From positions 954,587 to 1,018,586 of the forward strand of contig CM055100.1 in NCBI GenBank assembly GCA_029204225.1: a stretch of 64,000 nucleotides of DNA. Reading direction: 5' to 3'. The translations under genes were made by a program, and so were the position numbers. The notes beneath the pieces are model-generated. The model ran no database searches and was not told the origin of the DNA. It worked only from the letters and a program-made list of their open reading frames with translations. Source of the stretch: Diphasiastrum complanatum (taxonomy: Eukaryota > Streptophyta > Lycopodiopsida > Lycopodiales > Lycopodiaceae). The first letter of the stretch is position 1. Each line of letters opens with the position of its first letter. This document shows, in pieces, positions 10,603-22,603 of the stretch.

Positions 10603-12183
10603 ATGGCATCTATAAATGCATATCTTTTGGATACTAATGAAAGGCTCAACAAAACTAACTATTCCATATGGAAAGTTAGAATGGAATCCATCATGATCAT
10701 GCAAGATCTGATGGAAATTGTAAATGGTAAGGAGGGTGAACCTATTCATCCTCAAGAAAAAGCCAAATACATCAAGAGGTGCAATGTTGCACTACATTGC
10801 ATAAAAATGAATGTTGCAAATGAACTCTTAAGAGAGGTAGGAGATTGCACTTCAGCTCAAGATGCTTGGGAGACTTTGCAAAAGGTCTATGAATCCAAGA
10901 ACCAAACTAGAATGTTAGCTTTGAAGAATCAAATCTATAGAAGCTATCAAAAGAAAGGAGAGAGTGCACATACTTTTGTCCTAAGAGTAAAGGAATTGAA
11001 CAAAGAGCTAGCCTTTATAGGTGACCCTATCAAGGATGAAGAGCTTGTTCAACTCATATTGAATGGACTAAGCTTTGAATTTGACAATTTGGTTCAGGGA
11101 TATGCAATTATGGGTAAGCTACCCATACTTGAAGAACTCCAAGGCACACTCATGGCCGAGGAATCAAGAAGGAGCCAAATGCAAGAGAGGATGGATAGGC
11201 TTTCCATCCAAGGTGGAGATGACCAAGCTCTCTTCACCAAAGGCAAAGGCAAGTCCAAAGGCAAAGGATCAACATTCAAGAAGTATACAAAGCTTGAGGA
11301 TCAAGAAGGACCCTCAAAGGCATCTCCATCAACCACCAAAGTCAAGAAGTACAAATCAAAGGTGAAGTGCTACTATTGTAGCAAGATGGGGCATTATGCC
11401 TCGGAATGCTTCAAGAGGAAGCAAGATCAAAGCCAAGCCAACGTGAGCAAAGAGGAGGAGGAGGAGAGTTCACATGAGGACTCTCTCATGATGTCCATAT
11501 TTTCTTCAACAAGCTTCAAAGGAGAAGATCCTTGGTGGATTGACTCGGGTGCTAGTTCACACATGACTAGTAAAACGGAGTTTTTCTCTTCTCTCTTATC
11601 TTATGATGGACCTATAAAGTCTATCTATACAACAAATGATGAAGCTTGTAAGATTGAAGGAGTTGGTAGCATTCCCCTTTGCTTAGGATCTTCCAAAAAG
11701 ATCAACATAGAAGGTGTTTTGTACATTCCTACAATAACAAAGAATCTACTAAGTGTTGGCCAAACGGTAGACAATGGTTTCAATGTTGACTTTGCTTCAA
11801 ATGAATGTTTCATCAAGAAGAAGGGTAAGATAGTGGCTAAGGGCACTAGACTTGGCAAACTTTATAAGCTGGATGCATTTGTGGATACTAATGTTGTCAT
11901 GTTGGCCGAGAAGAGCAAGATATCTACCTTTATTTTATGGCACAAAAGACTTGGACATGTCAACTCGGGTTCCATGGAGGCTATGATCAAGGAGGAGTAT
12001 GCTTTAGGCCTACCAAGGTCTATTGGGAAGGAAGACAAGGTTTGTGAAGCTTGTGCCTTATCCAAGGCACATAAGAAGGTGTTTCCTAAGTCATCACAAA
12101 GTCATCTCATCCTCTTGAACTCATACACTCGGATGTGCACATTGCTAGCACCAAATCTAATGGAGGTTCATCCATGTTTTTAA
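10603..12183 (+). pseudogene. Copia A gag, protease and start of integrase
   Basis: 526 codons open before the frame slips. Residues 1-200 are a copia gag domain (NYSIWKVRMES, then VFESK-like repeats with LALKNQIYRSYQKKGESAHT). A CCHC knuckle CYYCSKMGHYASEC sits at residues 256-269. The aspartic protease motif WWIDSGASSH is at 311-320. The GAG-pre-integrase zinc region (WHKRLGHVNSG...CEACALSKAH) follows near residue 445. Near 12103 an extra CTCAT-like repeat shifts the frame, so the last ~25 residues are out of frame. The start is chosen because it lies after the leader and matches gag N-termini of copy E1 (MSSSSSHFLEHSDRL). Confidence 0.9.
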
Positions 12184-13064
12184 CCTTCATTGATGACTAC
12201 TCAAGATATTGTTGGGTGTTCTTACTTTCCTTCAAGTCTCAAGTATTTGATACTTTTGTAAAGTTCAAGTTGTTTGTGGAAAAGCATCATAATCATAGCA
12301 TCAAGATTCTTAGAAGTGACAATGGTGGAGAATTCATCTCCAATGAGTTCAAGGCCTTTTGTGAGGAGGAAGGGATCAAGAAAGAGACTTCTTGTCCTTA
12401 CACTCCTCAACAAAATGGAGTTGCTGAAAGAAGGAATAGAACATTATGTGAATGTTCTAAGGCTTTAAGATTAGATGCTTGTTTGCCCAAATCCTTTTGG
12501 GGTGAGTCTCTTGTATGTGCAAACTACTTGATGAATAGGGTGTCTTGCAAAGCAATTGAAGGAAAAACTCCTTATGAGATGTTGTATGGAAAGAAACCCA
12601 ATCTTAATCACTTGAAAGTTTTTGGGTGTATATGTTATGTGCATGTGCCATTGGAAACAAGAACCAAGGAGGATCCATCTTCCACAAGAGGGATCATGCT
12701 TGGATATGCAAGCTCAAGCAAGGGCTACAAAGTCTATCTCCCATCCTTGAACAAATTTGTTGTTTCAAGGGATGTCATCTTTGATGAACATCATATGCAT
12801 ATGCTTGAAGAAGGCTCAAGTGCTCCAACAATCAAGAAGAAGATGGCCGAGGAGCAAGATCTTGGTTTTGAGGAGGAGCTCATGGAGGAGCGAGCACCAA
12901 ACCCACCTATCACACCAAGGAGATCTTCAAGGGCAAAAGTGGAGCCATCAAGGCTCACATATCAAGTCAAAGGACAGCAAGTTGAGGGTATCTCATCCAC
13001 TTCTTATGCTTTATCTAGTTTTGAAAAACCGTCTAATGTTGAAGATGCATTGAACTCCAAATAA
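12135..13064 (+). pseudogene. Copia A integrase and INT-RT linker
   Basis: The frame continues the polyprotein after the slip at ~12103. The integrase catalytic triad is visible: D in FLTFIDDYSRYCW, D in RSDNGGEF and E in PYTPQQNGVAERRNRT. The C-terminal part (FGCICYVHVPLETRTKEDP, GYASSSKGYKVYLPS, then RRSSRAKVEPSRLTYQ) is the usual linker to RT. A TAA at 13062 ends it where a Gln codon CAA is expected. The next frame is in the same phase, so this is one nonsense mutation. Confidence 0.92.
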
Positions 13065-13076
13065 TGGTATAAAGCT

Positions 13077-14564
13077 ATGTTGGATGAGTATGATGCCTTG
13101 ATTGAGAATGAAACTTGGTTGCTTGTTGAGAGACCTCAAAGGAATGTAATAGGATGCAACTTCAAGCTTAAGTTGAATGCAAATGGGAGTGTTAACAAAC
13201 ATAAAGCAAGATTAGTTGCAAAAGGTTATGCTCAAGAGAGAGGGATAGACTATGAGGAAAATTTTGCACCCGTGGCCAAGATGGTCACAATAAGACTAAT
13301 CATTGCACTTGCATCACATTTTGGATGGATTCTATGTCAAATGGATGTCTCTAATGCTTTCTTGAATGGCTTTTTGGAAGAGGATATCTATATGGAGCAG
13401 CCACAAGGGTTCATCAAGCATGGAATGGAGAACAAAGTATGCCATCTCCAAAGAAGCATCTATGGCTTGAAGCAAGCCTCGAGATCTTGGAATTCAAGAC
13501 TAAATTGCTATCTTATTTCACTTTCTTTTGTTCAAATTGAATATGATCCTACTCTTTACATTAAGTTTGATGATGTTGGTATTGTACTTTTACTCATTTA
13601 TGTAGATGACATCATCATTAGTGGAAATAGTGTTGATGGTATTGAGAAAATCAAGATAGATCTATCCTTAGAGTTCAAGATGGTAGATCTAGGGTGTCTT
13701 CACTTCATCTTAGGCATAGAAGTACTTAGAGGGTCTGATTTTATCTTTATAATTCAAGTAAACTATGCTCAAAGTCTTTTGAAGAATTTTAAGATGGAAG
13801 TATGCAAAAGTGTTGACACACCAATGGAGCAAGATGTAAAAGTGCCAAATGAAGATGATGAAAGATCCTTCATGGACATCACTTTGTTTAGGCAACTTAT
13901 AGGTTCCTTAATGTGGATCACTATAACTAGACCAGATCTTAGCTTTAGTGTATGTAGGTTGAGCCAATCCATGCAAAAGCCATTGAATATCCATTGGAAA
14001 AAGGCTAAGAGGATTCTAAGATACATCTCGGGTACATTGGATTTTAGGATTCTATATAGAGGAGATGTGATTAACCTTCATGCATTTAGTGATTCAGATT
14101 TTTCAAGGGACAAGAGGGATAGGAGATCAACAAGTGCCTATTCAACTTTCATAGGAGAAGGTGTGGTTTCATGGCTTTCAAAAAAGCAAGAAACTATATC
14201 TCTATCTTCAACCGAGGCCGAGTACAAAGCTTTGACAACCACTACAAAGGAGGTACTTTGGATCAAGAGATTATTGGTGGAGCTAAAGCTCATGGATTCA
14301 GAGGAGGCACCAAACATCTACAATGACAATATATCAGCCCAACACCTTGCATCTAACCCAATCTGCCATGCAAGATCTAAGCACATTGAGATATGCCATC
14401 ACTTTGTGAGAGAAATGGTGCAAGCCAAGGAGATTGCTTTGGAGCATGTTCCAAACAATGAATGTGTAGCTGATCTACTTACTAAACCACTTCAAAAGAC
14501 ACCTTTTATGAAGTTCAGATCATCACTTGGAGTGATTAGTAAAGCAATGATTGAACCAAGCTAG
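13077..14564 (+). pseudogene. Copia A reverse transcriptase and RNase H
   Basis: 495 uninterrupted codons. RT landmarks: NVIGCNFKLKLNANGSVNKH, KARLVAKGYAQERGIDYEE, DVSNAFLNGFLEEDIYMEQP, SIYGLKQASRSWNSRLN and the catalytic LLIYVDDIIISGN. RNase H landmarks: HAFSDSDFSRDKRDRRSTS, SSTEAEYKALTTTTKE, NDNISAQHLASNP and HARSKHIEICHHFVRE. It ends 14 bases before the 3' LTR. The domains look capable, but the upstream stop would block translation from the gag start. Confidence 0.93.
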
Positions 14565-14566
14565 AT

Positions 14567-14578
14567 AGTGAGGAGGAG
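14567..14578 (+). promoter_or_regulatory. Polypurine tract of copia A
   Basis: GTGAGGAGGAG lies immediately before the 3' LTR (TGTTAAAAATTC). It is the plus-strand DNA primer. Elements R (TTGAGGAGGAG) and T (TTTTAGGAG) have similar tracts. Confidence 0.9.
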
Positions 14579-15260
14579 TGTTAAAAATTCACAATTCTAG
14601 CTTGACTAGTTTTGGTCATATGACTTGTAAATAGTTAGATGGTCATGATGTGGCTTGTCACACGTGCCAAATAGCATAGGATTCCATTCATAAGGATGTT
14701 CTCTAGTAGACCTAAGTGTTAGAACCTTTGGAATGAGTCCAAATTATGCTTATATACAAGGGAGAAAAAATAGGAGCTATTTTTGGTAATTTTTGCATTG
14801 TTGAGGGATCTCCAAGATTCCAACCCTAACTTGGTAGGGATGAAAGATCCACCAAAATTAGCATTAGGGATAGGTTTAGGGCTACTCATACCTGCCCAAA
14901 ACCGTGATGGATCATGTATATATAGGTGATGATATCTCACCAAAATCAATCAAGCAATTTCATGATTTTTCTCTCATAATGGTGCAATTGCTCTCTATGT
15001 TCATAATTGTTTGAGTACTTGTGATTACTAATGATTATAGGATTGAATGTAGGTCTGGTGTACAGTACTCAGACTGTGGGAGGCCGTACTTTCACACGTG
15101 TGAAGGCTTCTTCAAGGATTTGGGCCATTTAGTGAGGTTCAAGCATAGATTTTTGATGGATTTTGATGGTTCAACTTGTGCTAATCTTATGAAATCATAA
15201 TCTATTGTTTCCCTCATCATTTCAAGTGTTTTAGGATCCTTATTTGCTGTAATTTTTACA
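14579..15260 (+). repeat. 3' LTR of copia A
   Basis: 682 bp, same length as the 5' LTR. Differences seen by eye include cacaattAtag/Ctag, ctcAagtag/Tagtag, gcttaGata/Tata, gaaTCc/GGc and ttagAatcc/Gatcc. It is followed by TGCAT, the target duplication. Confidence 0.95.
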
Positions 15261-15791
15261 TGCATGTAGTTTTGTACATGGCTAGTTGAGAAATTGACAT
15301 TTGGAGAAAGTAGGTGGAAGTTAGGTGCAATCTATGCATGAAAGTAGTTAGGTGTCAAGATAATAGTAGTTTGCACTTGAATAGGTGTAGGATATGCATT
15401 GAATGCAAGGAGTACCATGAATTTTGGCTCTCCTATATATGTACATATCATTCTCACTCATTTCTAATGAAGAATCAAGCACTGGTAATGTCATAATGTC
15501 AATTTTGGATCTCATTCTATTTTGCTTGTAATTGCTCTCTCTCTCTCTCTCTAACTCGGATTTTGTGTCTTCTTCATACATGATCAAGCTTGTGTACTTT
15601 CCCTATTTGTGAGGGATTAATGTAGCTTTGATCTGTAGCATTCTAGATTGTGCTCTAGCCATAGATTTGTTGGTAGATTGCAGGATTGCTCTGCAGGTGA
15701 TCTGTGTGCCACCACAAAGCATGGTAAAGATCATTCACACATTTCTTGTGGTTCCTCACACGTGTGAATTTGTTGGATTTTCATCAATTGG

Positions 15792-16502
15792 AACATATTT
15801 TGGCTTTCTCACAAAAACTAAAATGACACAAGTGCGAATACTGAAAATGAAAATGAAAACAATGTGCGAATAACATAGAATTCCAAAAAAGTGTCGCATT
15901 TTTTGCAAAATGCTTTTTGTCCTTTCTGGTTCCCATATCGTAACATTTACATTTTGATGTCAAGAAATGCTTGAGGTTGATATTCGCATTCCTCGCAAAA
16001 CTCGCAAAATGTAACTTATTCATTTTGCTCAAAAATTGAGTTAATCATAATATCGCTTCACCCTTGATCCATTTACTCTGATATCAAGCAATTAACCTTG
16101 GAGATCAACTAATTGTAAAGATCCATTGTTAAAACCTTGAATCACCTTACAACCCATCCATCTGGTATGCAATTTCCCTGGAAACAACATATGTCTGTTA
16201 CTATATAGAAGGACATAATCTCCACATTTAAATTTGATCTTTCGAATAGTTTGATCAAAATTTTCCTTTCTTCTGCTTTGAAACTTTTCAGTCTCAATCA
16301 AATCTAAGCAACGATTTTCCTCTAACTCTGTTAAGGCTATCATTTGCTCTTGTAGACTATCATTTTCATCCATCCGTTTCTCATTGATAATTCAGAACGT
16401 TTGCACCTCAAACTCAATAGGTAATATGGGATGCATTCCATATACAAGATAGTATGGTGTTTGCTTAGTGGTGACCTTTTCAACGGTTTGGTATGCCCAT
16501 AT
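15792..16502 (-). pseudogene. Gypsy copy H, integrase C-terminus and adjoining spacer
   Basis: On the minus strand, 16502-16092 encodes TKQTPYYLVYGMHPILPIEF, a stop, then DLIETEKFQSRRKENFDQTI and GDYVLLYSNRHMLFPGKLHT, RWMGCKVIQGFNNGSLQLVD. This is a gypsy integrase C-terminal domain (GDYVLL..GKL..RW.G..VI). Copy I has the matching MHPIFPMEFEVRTF at 26.9 kb. Bases 15792-16090 are spacer with TTCGCA motifs continuous with 8088-8764. The upstream half of pol is cut off by copia C1 at 16503. Confidence 0.8.
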
Positions 16503-17567
16503 TGTTGGATTATTCTCCTGACTATCGACTAATCGCTTTTAATCTTCATCCACTACATTATCCAGCTTTGCAGTTCTATGCATGTTTTTACAAAGTCTAC
16601 AAAAGTACACGGAAAATCGATCACAAATGGATCTGACATATTGGACATTATCGACAATCTTTGCAGACTTTGACAAACTTCGGTGACTTCGACAAACTTC
16701 AGTTACTTCACTAATATTGAAGACTTCAAAGACTTTGGCCACTTTGGAGGCTTTGTCCACTTCAGTGACTACAGAGACTTTGGCCACTTCGGTCATGTTG
16801 ATGAATGACAATTAATTTTTCCACTTGTTTTGAAGCTAAAGACTTGCCCTAATCCTATAGCAAGTAAATTTCCAAGAACTATTAACTGGATGTTTGTCAG
16901 CTCACAATGGCCCACTGGCCATTATGATCTATGACCTAATCAATTGTCCAACTACTAGATGTTGCCGTATTTTCTTAGTACAAATAGCTGATCATCTTCT
17001 ATTAATTTGAATTCATAGAATTCAAGCAACTCAAGTTATTGAAGTTATTGTAGCAGCTCTCTCAAGCTTTCAAGCTTGAACACTCTTGAGCATTCTAGCT
17101 TAGTTCTTTAGAGTTCATTTAGAGTTTTGCTATTAGCACTTACTGCTTATCGGCAGAAGTGCAATTCAGACAGAGGTATCAGTTGTTCAGAGATAGCTTC
17201 AAGTATGTGGTTTCTATCCGCAATTGTCTTGTGCTCATCATCATCTGTTTTTGCTAAATCAATCTATCACTTATTGCATTCAATATTATGTCAGAATCTA
17301 TGCATGTCTATGATTTTTTTGTAGCTGATAATTTCATATTGCTTTTGTCTAATAATTCAATACTTTGTTTGGCTACGTAATCACTGTAGTATTGACGATT
17401 TCAAAATTAGTTACTATAAGATGGAACGTGACACTTTTGTCATTATGTTTTGCTTAATATTGATAGGCATAGTCATGCATTAGGAAAGAAGGTTCCATTA
17501 TGATGTGCTCAATAAGTCATTTACTGCCTTCGACTTGTCGTCATTGCATTATTACCTCTTTCCAACA
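16503..17567 (+). repeat. 5' LTR of copia C1 with internal short repeats
   Basis: Starts TGTTGGATTATTCTCC and ends CCTCTTTCCAACA just before the primer site TGGTATCAAAG (17568). Between about 16660 and 16800 a short motif, GACTTYGGCCACTTCGGTGA with variants, repeats at least six times, possibly an enhancer-like array. GTACAAATAGCTGATC near 16979 may be the TATA region (TATAAATAG in C2). Confidence 0.85.
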
Positions 17568-17749
17568 TGGTATCAAAGTGTACCTTTATGATATCAAAGT
17601 GATCTGTTATATCATACCTCTAGTACTTACTTTTCATAGTATCATATTCTAGTATCAAATTTCAGTATCAGATAGTTGATTCCCAATTGTAGCACAGCAC
17701 ATTATCTCTCTCTTAATGTCGTCGATATATCGACAAACTAAAGTTCTAG

Positions 17750-19033
17750 ATGGATTCTCAAAGTAAAGTCGGTCTTATTGTAGACAAGCTGAATAGATCC
17801 AATTACTACTTGTGGAAATTTAAGTTGAAGACCTTGCTAATCACCAATGCGTTGTGGGATGTTGTCACAGGTATCGAAGTGGAGCCTGAAGATGACACAA
17901 CTGACTCAAAATGGAAATCGAAGGATAGTAAGGCTTTCACGCTTATTATTCTCAATATATCAGACACTCAGATTGGCCACATATCTGAAGCTCAAACTTT
18001 GTTAGGAGTATAGAACATCTGCGCTCACTATATGATGTGAGGGACGTAACTTCTAAGTTACATCTACGAAGAAAATTCTTCACTCTCAAGATGTCGAATG
18101 ATGAGTCACTTCATAATCATGTTAACCAGCTTAAGAATATCTTGCAATAGATGGCAACTGTCGGATCAACCATAGACAATTAAGATGCAATTATGACATT
18201 GCTTTGAAGCTTGCCCTCTACATATAAGAATCAAGTGATGATCATATCGACGCACTCAGGTTTAAGTCTTACCAAAGTTAGTACTATGTTGCTATAGAAA
18301 GATAATCGAAGAAGTCAAGATGCTTTGCCGACTTCATCATCTCATGCTCTATATGTCAACAAAGGCTTAAAACGACAGAAGTAGAAAAGCTCTAAGTAGT
18401 CTGCATCAAATCAGAAGCTGACTCAAAGTCAAGAACAATTATGAAATCCACAGTCGAAGAAGAATATGTTTTGTGAGTATTGCAAATGCACTAATCATGA
18501 GATCCACGATTGTAGGGTTCTCAAAGCAAAGAAAGAGAGTAAGCAACCACATCAACATGCGAATTCATTCACAAAATCTTCCAATATCGACATGGATGAA
18601 GGAGCATTTCAAGTCAAAGATCGAAAAACACTATTGGATAAATCTTGATTTCTAGATTCTGGAGCTACTCAACATATGACCAATCATCATGAACATTTTC
18701 ACTCCAGTACGCCTTACAGTACAATAAGATATGTTCATCTTGGCGACGATAGCACTCACACTATCGAAGGTGAAGGTACTTTGAGATTGAAACTCTAGCA
18801 TGATCAATTCAAACTACTATCAAATGTTTTGTATGTTCCTAAACTTTTTACAAATATGCTATCAGTAAGTAAAATCATTGATTTAGGTCATAAGGTAGAG
18901 TTCAAGTCTGATCAATGCTGAATTACCGATAGGACAAGTAAGATCTTTGCACTCGGGAAGAGGCATGGAAACTTACATGGATTGGCACATTGTTATTTTG
19001 ATACTAGTCAAGCCTTAAAAACCTCTGTTCTTG
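17750..19033 (+). pseudogene. Copia C1 gag and protease remnant
   Basis: The ATG at 17750 opens MDSQSKVGLIVDKLNRSNYY, a copia gag N-terminus. The frame breaks at ~18012, where a small deletion is visible against C2. Later pieces include the CCHC knuckle CEYCKCTNHEIHDC near 18470 and the protease region (FLDSGATQHMTNH) near 18650, preceded by TGA where Trp is expected. The pre-integrase region is cut at 19033. Confidence 0.85.
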
Positions 19034-19039
19034 CTATAA

Positions 19040-21829
19040 AGAGTGATGTCCTCAAAGGATTTTTCATCATCTTTAATAGGAACTTGTGTGCTCCATAGGT
19101 GTATCTATGTCTTTACAGTTCTCCATATAAAATTTTCTGAGCATGGAAAGTGCATATCTACTTTGGCTCATAACTACATGACCTTTCCAAAAATCTATGT
19201 CAAGGCCTAGAATATAGTGAGGAACTCCTAAGTCCTGCATTTTAAACTCAGTACCAAGTGCATGCTTAGTTTCTTCAACTAACTTCTCATTGTTTTCACA
19301 AAGAATGATATCATCTACATAGATGAGAAGAATAATTACACAGTTATCTACAAACTTATAATACAGAGAAGGGTCATATTCCCTTAGACAAAATATGAGT
19401 GATATGAGATAAGAATTGAGCCTTGCATACCAAGACCTTGGTGCCTATTTTAGTCCATACAGACTTTTGAACAAAAGACAAACTTTTGATTCATCACCTT
19501 TCTTCACAAAACCTGGAGGTTGCTCCATATAAGTCTCCTCCTCAAGGTAACCATTGAGAAATGCATTAGAAACATCAAACTGAAACATACTCCATTTGTG
19601 AAAACATGCAAGAGAGATGAGTATTCGAATTGTTACCATCTTTGCAACTTTGCAAAGGTATCTTCATAATCAAGACCTTTAATTTGAGAGTAGCCTTTAG
19701 CACAAAGTCTTGCTTTATACTTATTGATAGATCCATCATGATTATACTTGATTCTGAATACCCACTTACATCCAATCACATGCATGTTGTTTGGTGGCTC
19801 CACAAGCTCCCATGTGTTGTTTGAAATCAAGGCTTCAAATTCTTGGGTCATTGCTTCAACCCACTTCTTGGATTGAAAAGCTTCTTGGACATCCTTAGGC
19901 ACTTCATCTGATATAAAAAGTGCATGATAGGAAGTTTCACCTTCCACTTGCCTTCCTTCTTCATCATATGTGAGCCTCCTTGGCTCAGATCTTGCTCGTG
20001 TAGATCTTCTTGGTGTAATAGCTTGAATCTACTCCTCCTCAAGCCTCGGCCTCACCTCTTCTTAAACAACATCAAGATTGATGATTGATCTTGCATGAGT
20101 CTCTTTGATCTGAACATCATCCAAGTTAAATTTTTGATCTTCATGGAAGACCACATCTCTACTAACAACATTTTTGTCAGTAGAGGGCAAATAAATCTTG
20201 TATGCTTTTTTAGTAGATGCATAACCTACAAAAATTCCTTTCATTGCACTAGGATCTTCCTTCTTCCTAGTTTCTATAGGTACATGCACAAAGCATACAC
20301 AGCCAAAAATCCAAAGATGATCTCCTTAGGCTTTTTCTTATACAACATTTCAAATGGTGTCTTTCCTCCTATTGCAAGATTTGGAAGCCTATTACAAAGA
20401 TAGTTTGCACATGCAACTACGTCTCCCCAAAATTCTTTAGGCAGAGAAGCTTCCAACCTAATGGCTTTTGCACATTCATTGGGATGACCCAATCTCTTAT
20501 GCCACAGATCCTCCTGTAGAATCTTGGTCTGCTAAGCAATATATGAAATGTTAGCACTCTCTCTAGAATCTAGTTTGTACAACTTACCAGTTCTAGATCC
20601 TCTAGCAATAACTTCATTTTCTCTTGAGATTATACACTTGTCAACTTGAAACTTGACATCAAATCCACTATCAAACAACTCTCCTACACTAATGAGATTC
20701 TTAGTCAATTTAGGTACATACAGTACATCATGTAAGCAAAAAGATTTTGATGATGATGCATGTAATGGAATACTACCTATTCCTTCAATTCTACACTCTA
20801 CATCATTAGCAGTATAGATTGACCTTTTTGCACCTAAATATGGCATGAGATTAGTGAAAGAGTTCCTAGAACTAGACATGTGGGAACTAGCCCCACTATC
20901 TATCCACCAAACTTTTTCATTCTTCAAAAGGAAAGATGAAAAAGTAGACATCATTAATGAATTCTCTCTTTCACTCTCTACACCCTCACACTCATCCTCA
21001 TTGGTTAGCTTGCTTAGATTGGTTTTTCTTCTTGAAATAGTTTGATGCATAATGTCCTTTCTTTCCACAGAAAAAACACTTGATCTTTGACAACTTCTTC
21101 TTGCCACTGGATGTTGCACCTTGTGAGGACTGATCCTCACCACCTTCTTTGGCTTTGTCCTTCTTGAAGAGTTGTTGTCCTTTTCCCTTGCCTCTTGACT
21201 TGTCTCTGATGAAAAGTGCTTTGTCATCTCCACCATCTTTCAATGAAAGTCTATTGATCCTCAACATCTTGTTCTCTTGCCTGCTTTCTTCAGCAATGAG
21301 AACACCTTGCAGTGTCTCCAAGGATGGAAGATCCTCTCTGACAGCATAAGTCTGCACAATATTGTCATACTCATCTCTAAGTCCATTTAGGACTACTTGA
21401 GCAAGTTTAGTGTTCTTAAGAGCATCACTAATACCAGCTAATAACTCTCATGACATATGATGAAGCACTCTCATCTACTCTCTGATAACTTAGAAATATT
21501 TGGTTTCTAAGTGTAAGCAATCTAGAAGTATTTTTGATTTCATAGACTGTTTTTAGAGTATCCCAAGCTTCCTTGGCAGTGGCGCATGTACTGATCTCTC
21601 TTAACACTTCATTGGTAACATTCATTTTTATAAAATGAAGGGCAATTCTGGTTCTTTTGTGGAATGTTGCAGCTTCATTAGGTGCAGCAGGTTCTTCTTT
21701 AGCTCCACTCACAATATCCATTACATCCTATAGAATCAACAATGATTCCATTCTGATCTTCCACATTGCATAATTGGAAGATGTTAATCTATCACTGTGC
21801 TCTAAGAAATGTGAACTAGATGAAGACAT
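19040..21829 (-). pseudogene. Copia E1 gag-pol remnant without integrase core
   Basis: Reading leftward from the ATG at 21829: gag (MSSSSSHFLEHSDRL, MDIVSGAKEEPAAPNEAATF), CCHC-like CFFCGKKGHYASNY (last Cys lost), protease WWIDSGASSHMSSSRN and the pre-integrase start, where MGHPNE is fused directly to CAKAIRLEASLPKEFWGDVV. In copia A about 200 residues holding all three catalytic acids lie between these two points. Linker (MHVPIETRKKEDPSAMKG), RT fingers (VIGCKWVFRIKYNHDGSINK), DVSNAFLNGYLEEETYMEQP and IYVDDIILCENN follow. A stop replaces Trp in the gag (LIL*DVMD) and there are several frameshifts. Confidence 0.88.
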
Positions 21830-22603
21830 CTTCTTGGTGAGAAATTCTAGTAATGATAAAAAAAATGGAGTTGAAAGGATGTTGCTTGCTATCTCAATCT
21901 AGGATCTAACACAGATGTTGTTCCACCCTATGAAATCTAGCAACAAATCTGAGAACAAATTCTCAATACAGAAAATCAATCTATCTTGAATTTGGATCTT
22001 GCTTCAGTCACAAAAGAAGAAGCACATGCAAGCAAGAAGTCTATCTCTCCCACAAGTTTCAGTGTACTGAGAAACTCTCTAGGAACTTACTTTCAACTCA
22101 AACACAGTAATGTGTGAAATGAAAAGTCTAAGACCTCATAACACTCACTTCTATCCAATCCTACTTGATTGACAATGAAAATTGATGAAATTGGTGAAAA
22201 AGACAGATGTGTGCTCACTATGGCATATCCCACGAGTTGAGTACCCTCTCAAACTCTCTGATTGCCTAAAACTCTTCTAAAAACAAATCAGATTGATTTA
22301 GAGACAAGAGCAACACATTCTACTCTCCAATACCTATCCAACAAGCTATAGAACATCACATTTGGATCATTCCTAGAGAAGTAGCACTCATTAATGAGGG
22401 CTAATTTCACACGTGTGAGCTCCCTGTCCATACAGAGCTTTGCTTGATCAGATCAACCTTGATTTGATCCACTTATGGTCCACAGATTGCTTGTTTCTCA
22501 GCGAGTTTGAATCCTTCTTCAAAATCTGAGTTCTCGCAAGCAAAAACACTGATGATTTGATGTATACACCCTCACCTCTTCAAAGCATGAAGCTCTGATA
22601 CCA

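Larger units (their letters stand above)
9110..15260 (+). mobile_element. Near-complete Ty1/copia retrotransposon A
   Basis: 6151 bp with two 682-bp LTRs (9110-9791 and 14579-15260), primer site, gag-pol and polypurine tract, flanked by TGCAT target duplications (9105-9109 and 15261-15265). By eye the LTRs differ at about six positions, so it is the youngest clear insertion here. Domain order gag, protease, integrase, RT, RNase H is the copia order. Only a small frameshifting insertion near 12103 and one nonsense codon at 13062 break the polyprotein. Confidence 0.95.
8770..15786 (+). mobile_element. Solo LTR G, split by copia element A
   Basis: The LTR begins TGTTAAAAATTGTAAAACAT at 8770 and ends GGATTTTCATCA at 15786. 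It is flanked by identical 5-bp duplications ATTGG (8765-8769 and 15787-15791). Removing element A and its target duplicate leaves about 861 bp. It carries a GAATTGAGCACATAT block also found in the E-family LTRs and a CACACGTGTG palindrome at about 15757. Orientation is inferred from that similarity. No internal domain remains, as expected after LTR-LTR recombination. Confidence 0.75.
16503..19038 (+). mobile_element. Copia element C1, 5' part
   Basis: Consists of a 1065-bp 5' LTR, primer site, gag and start of protease. It is truncated at ~19034-19038 where minus-strand copia E1 begins. C2 at 59.5-64 kb is a second copy of the family, with the same LTR start (TGTTGGATTATTCTCC) and gag. Confidence 0.88.
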
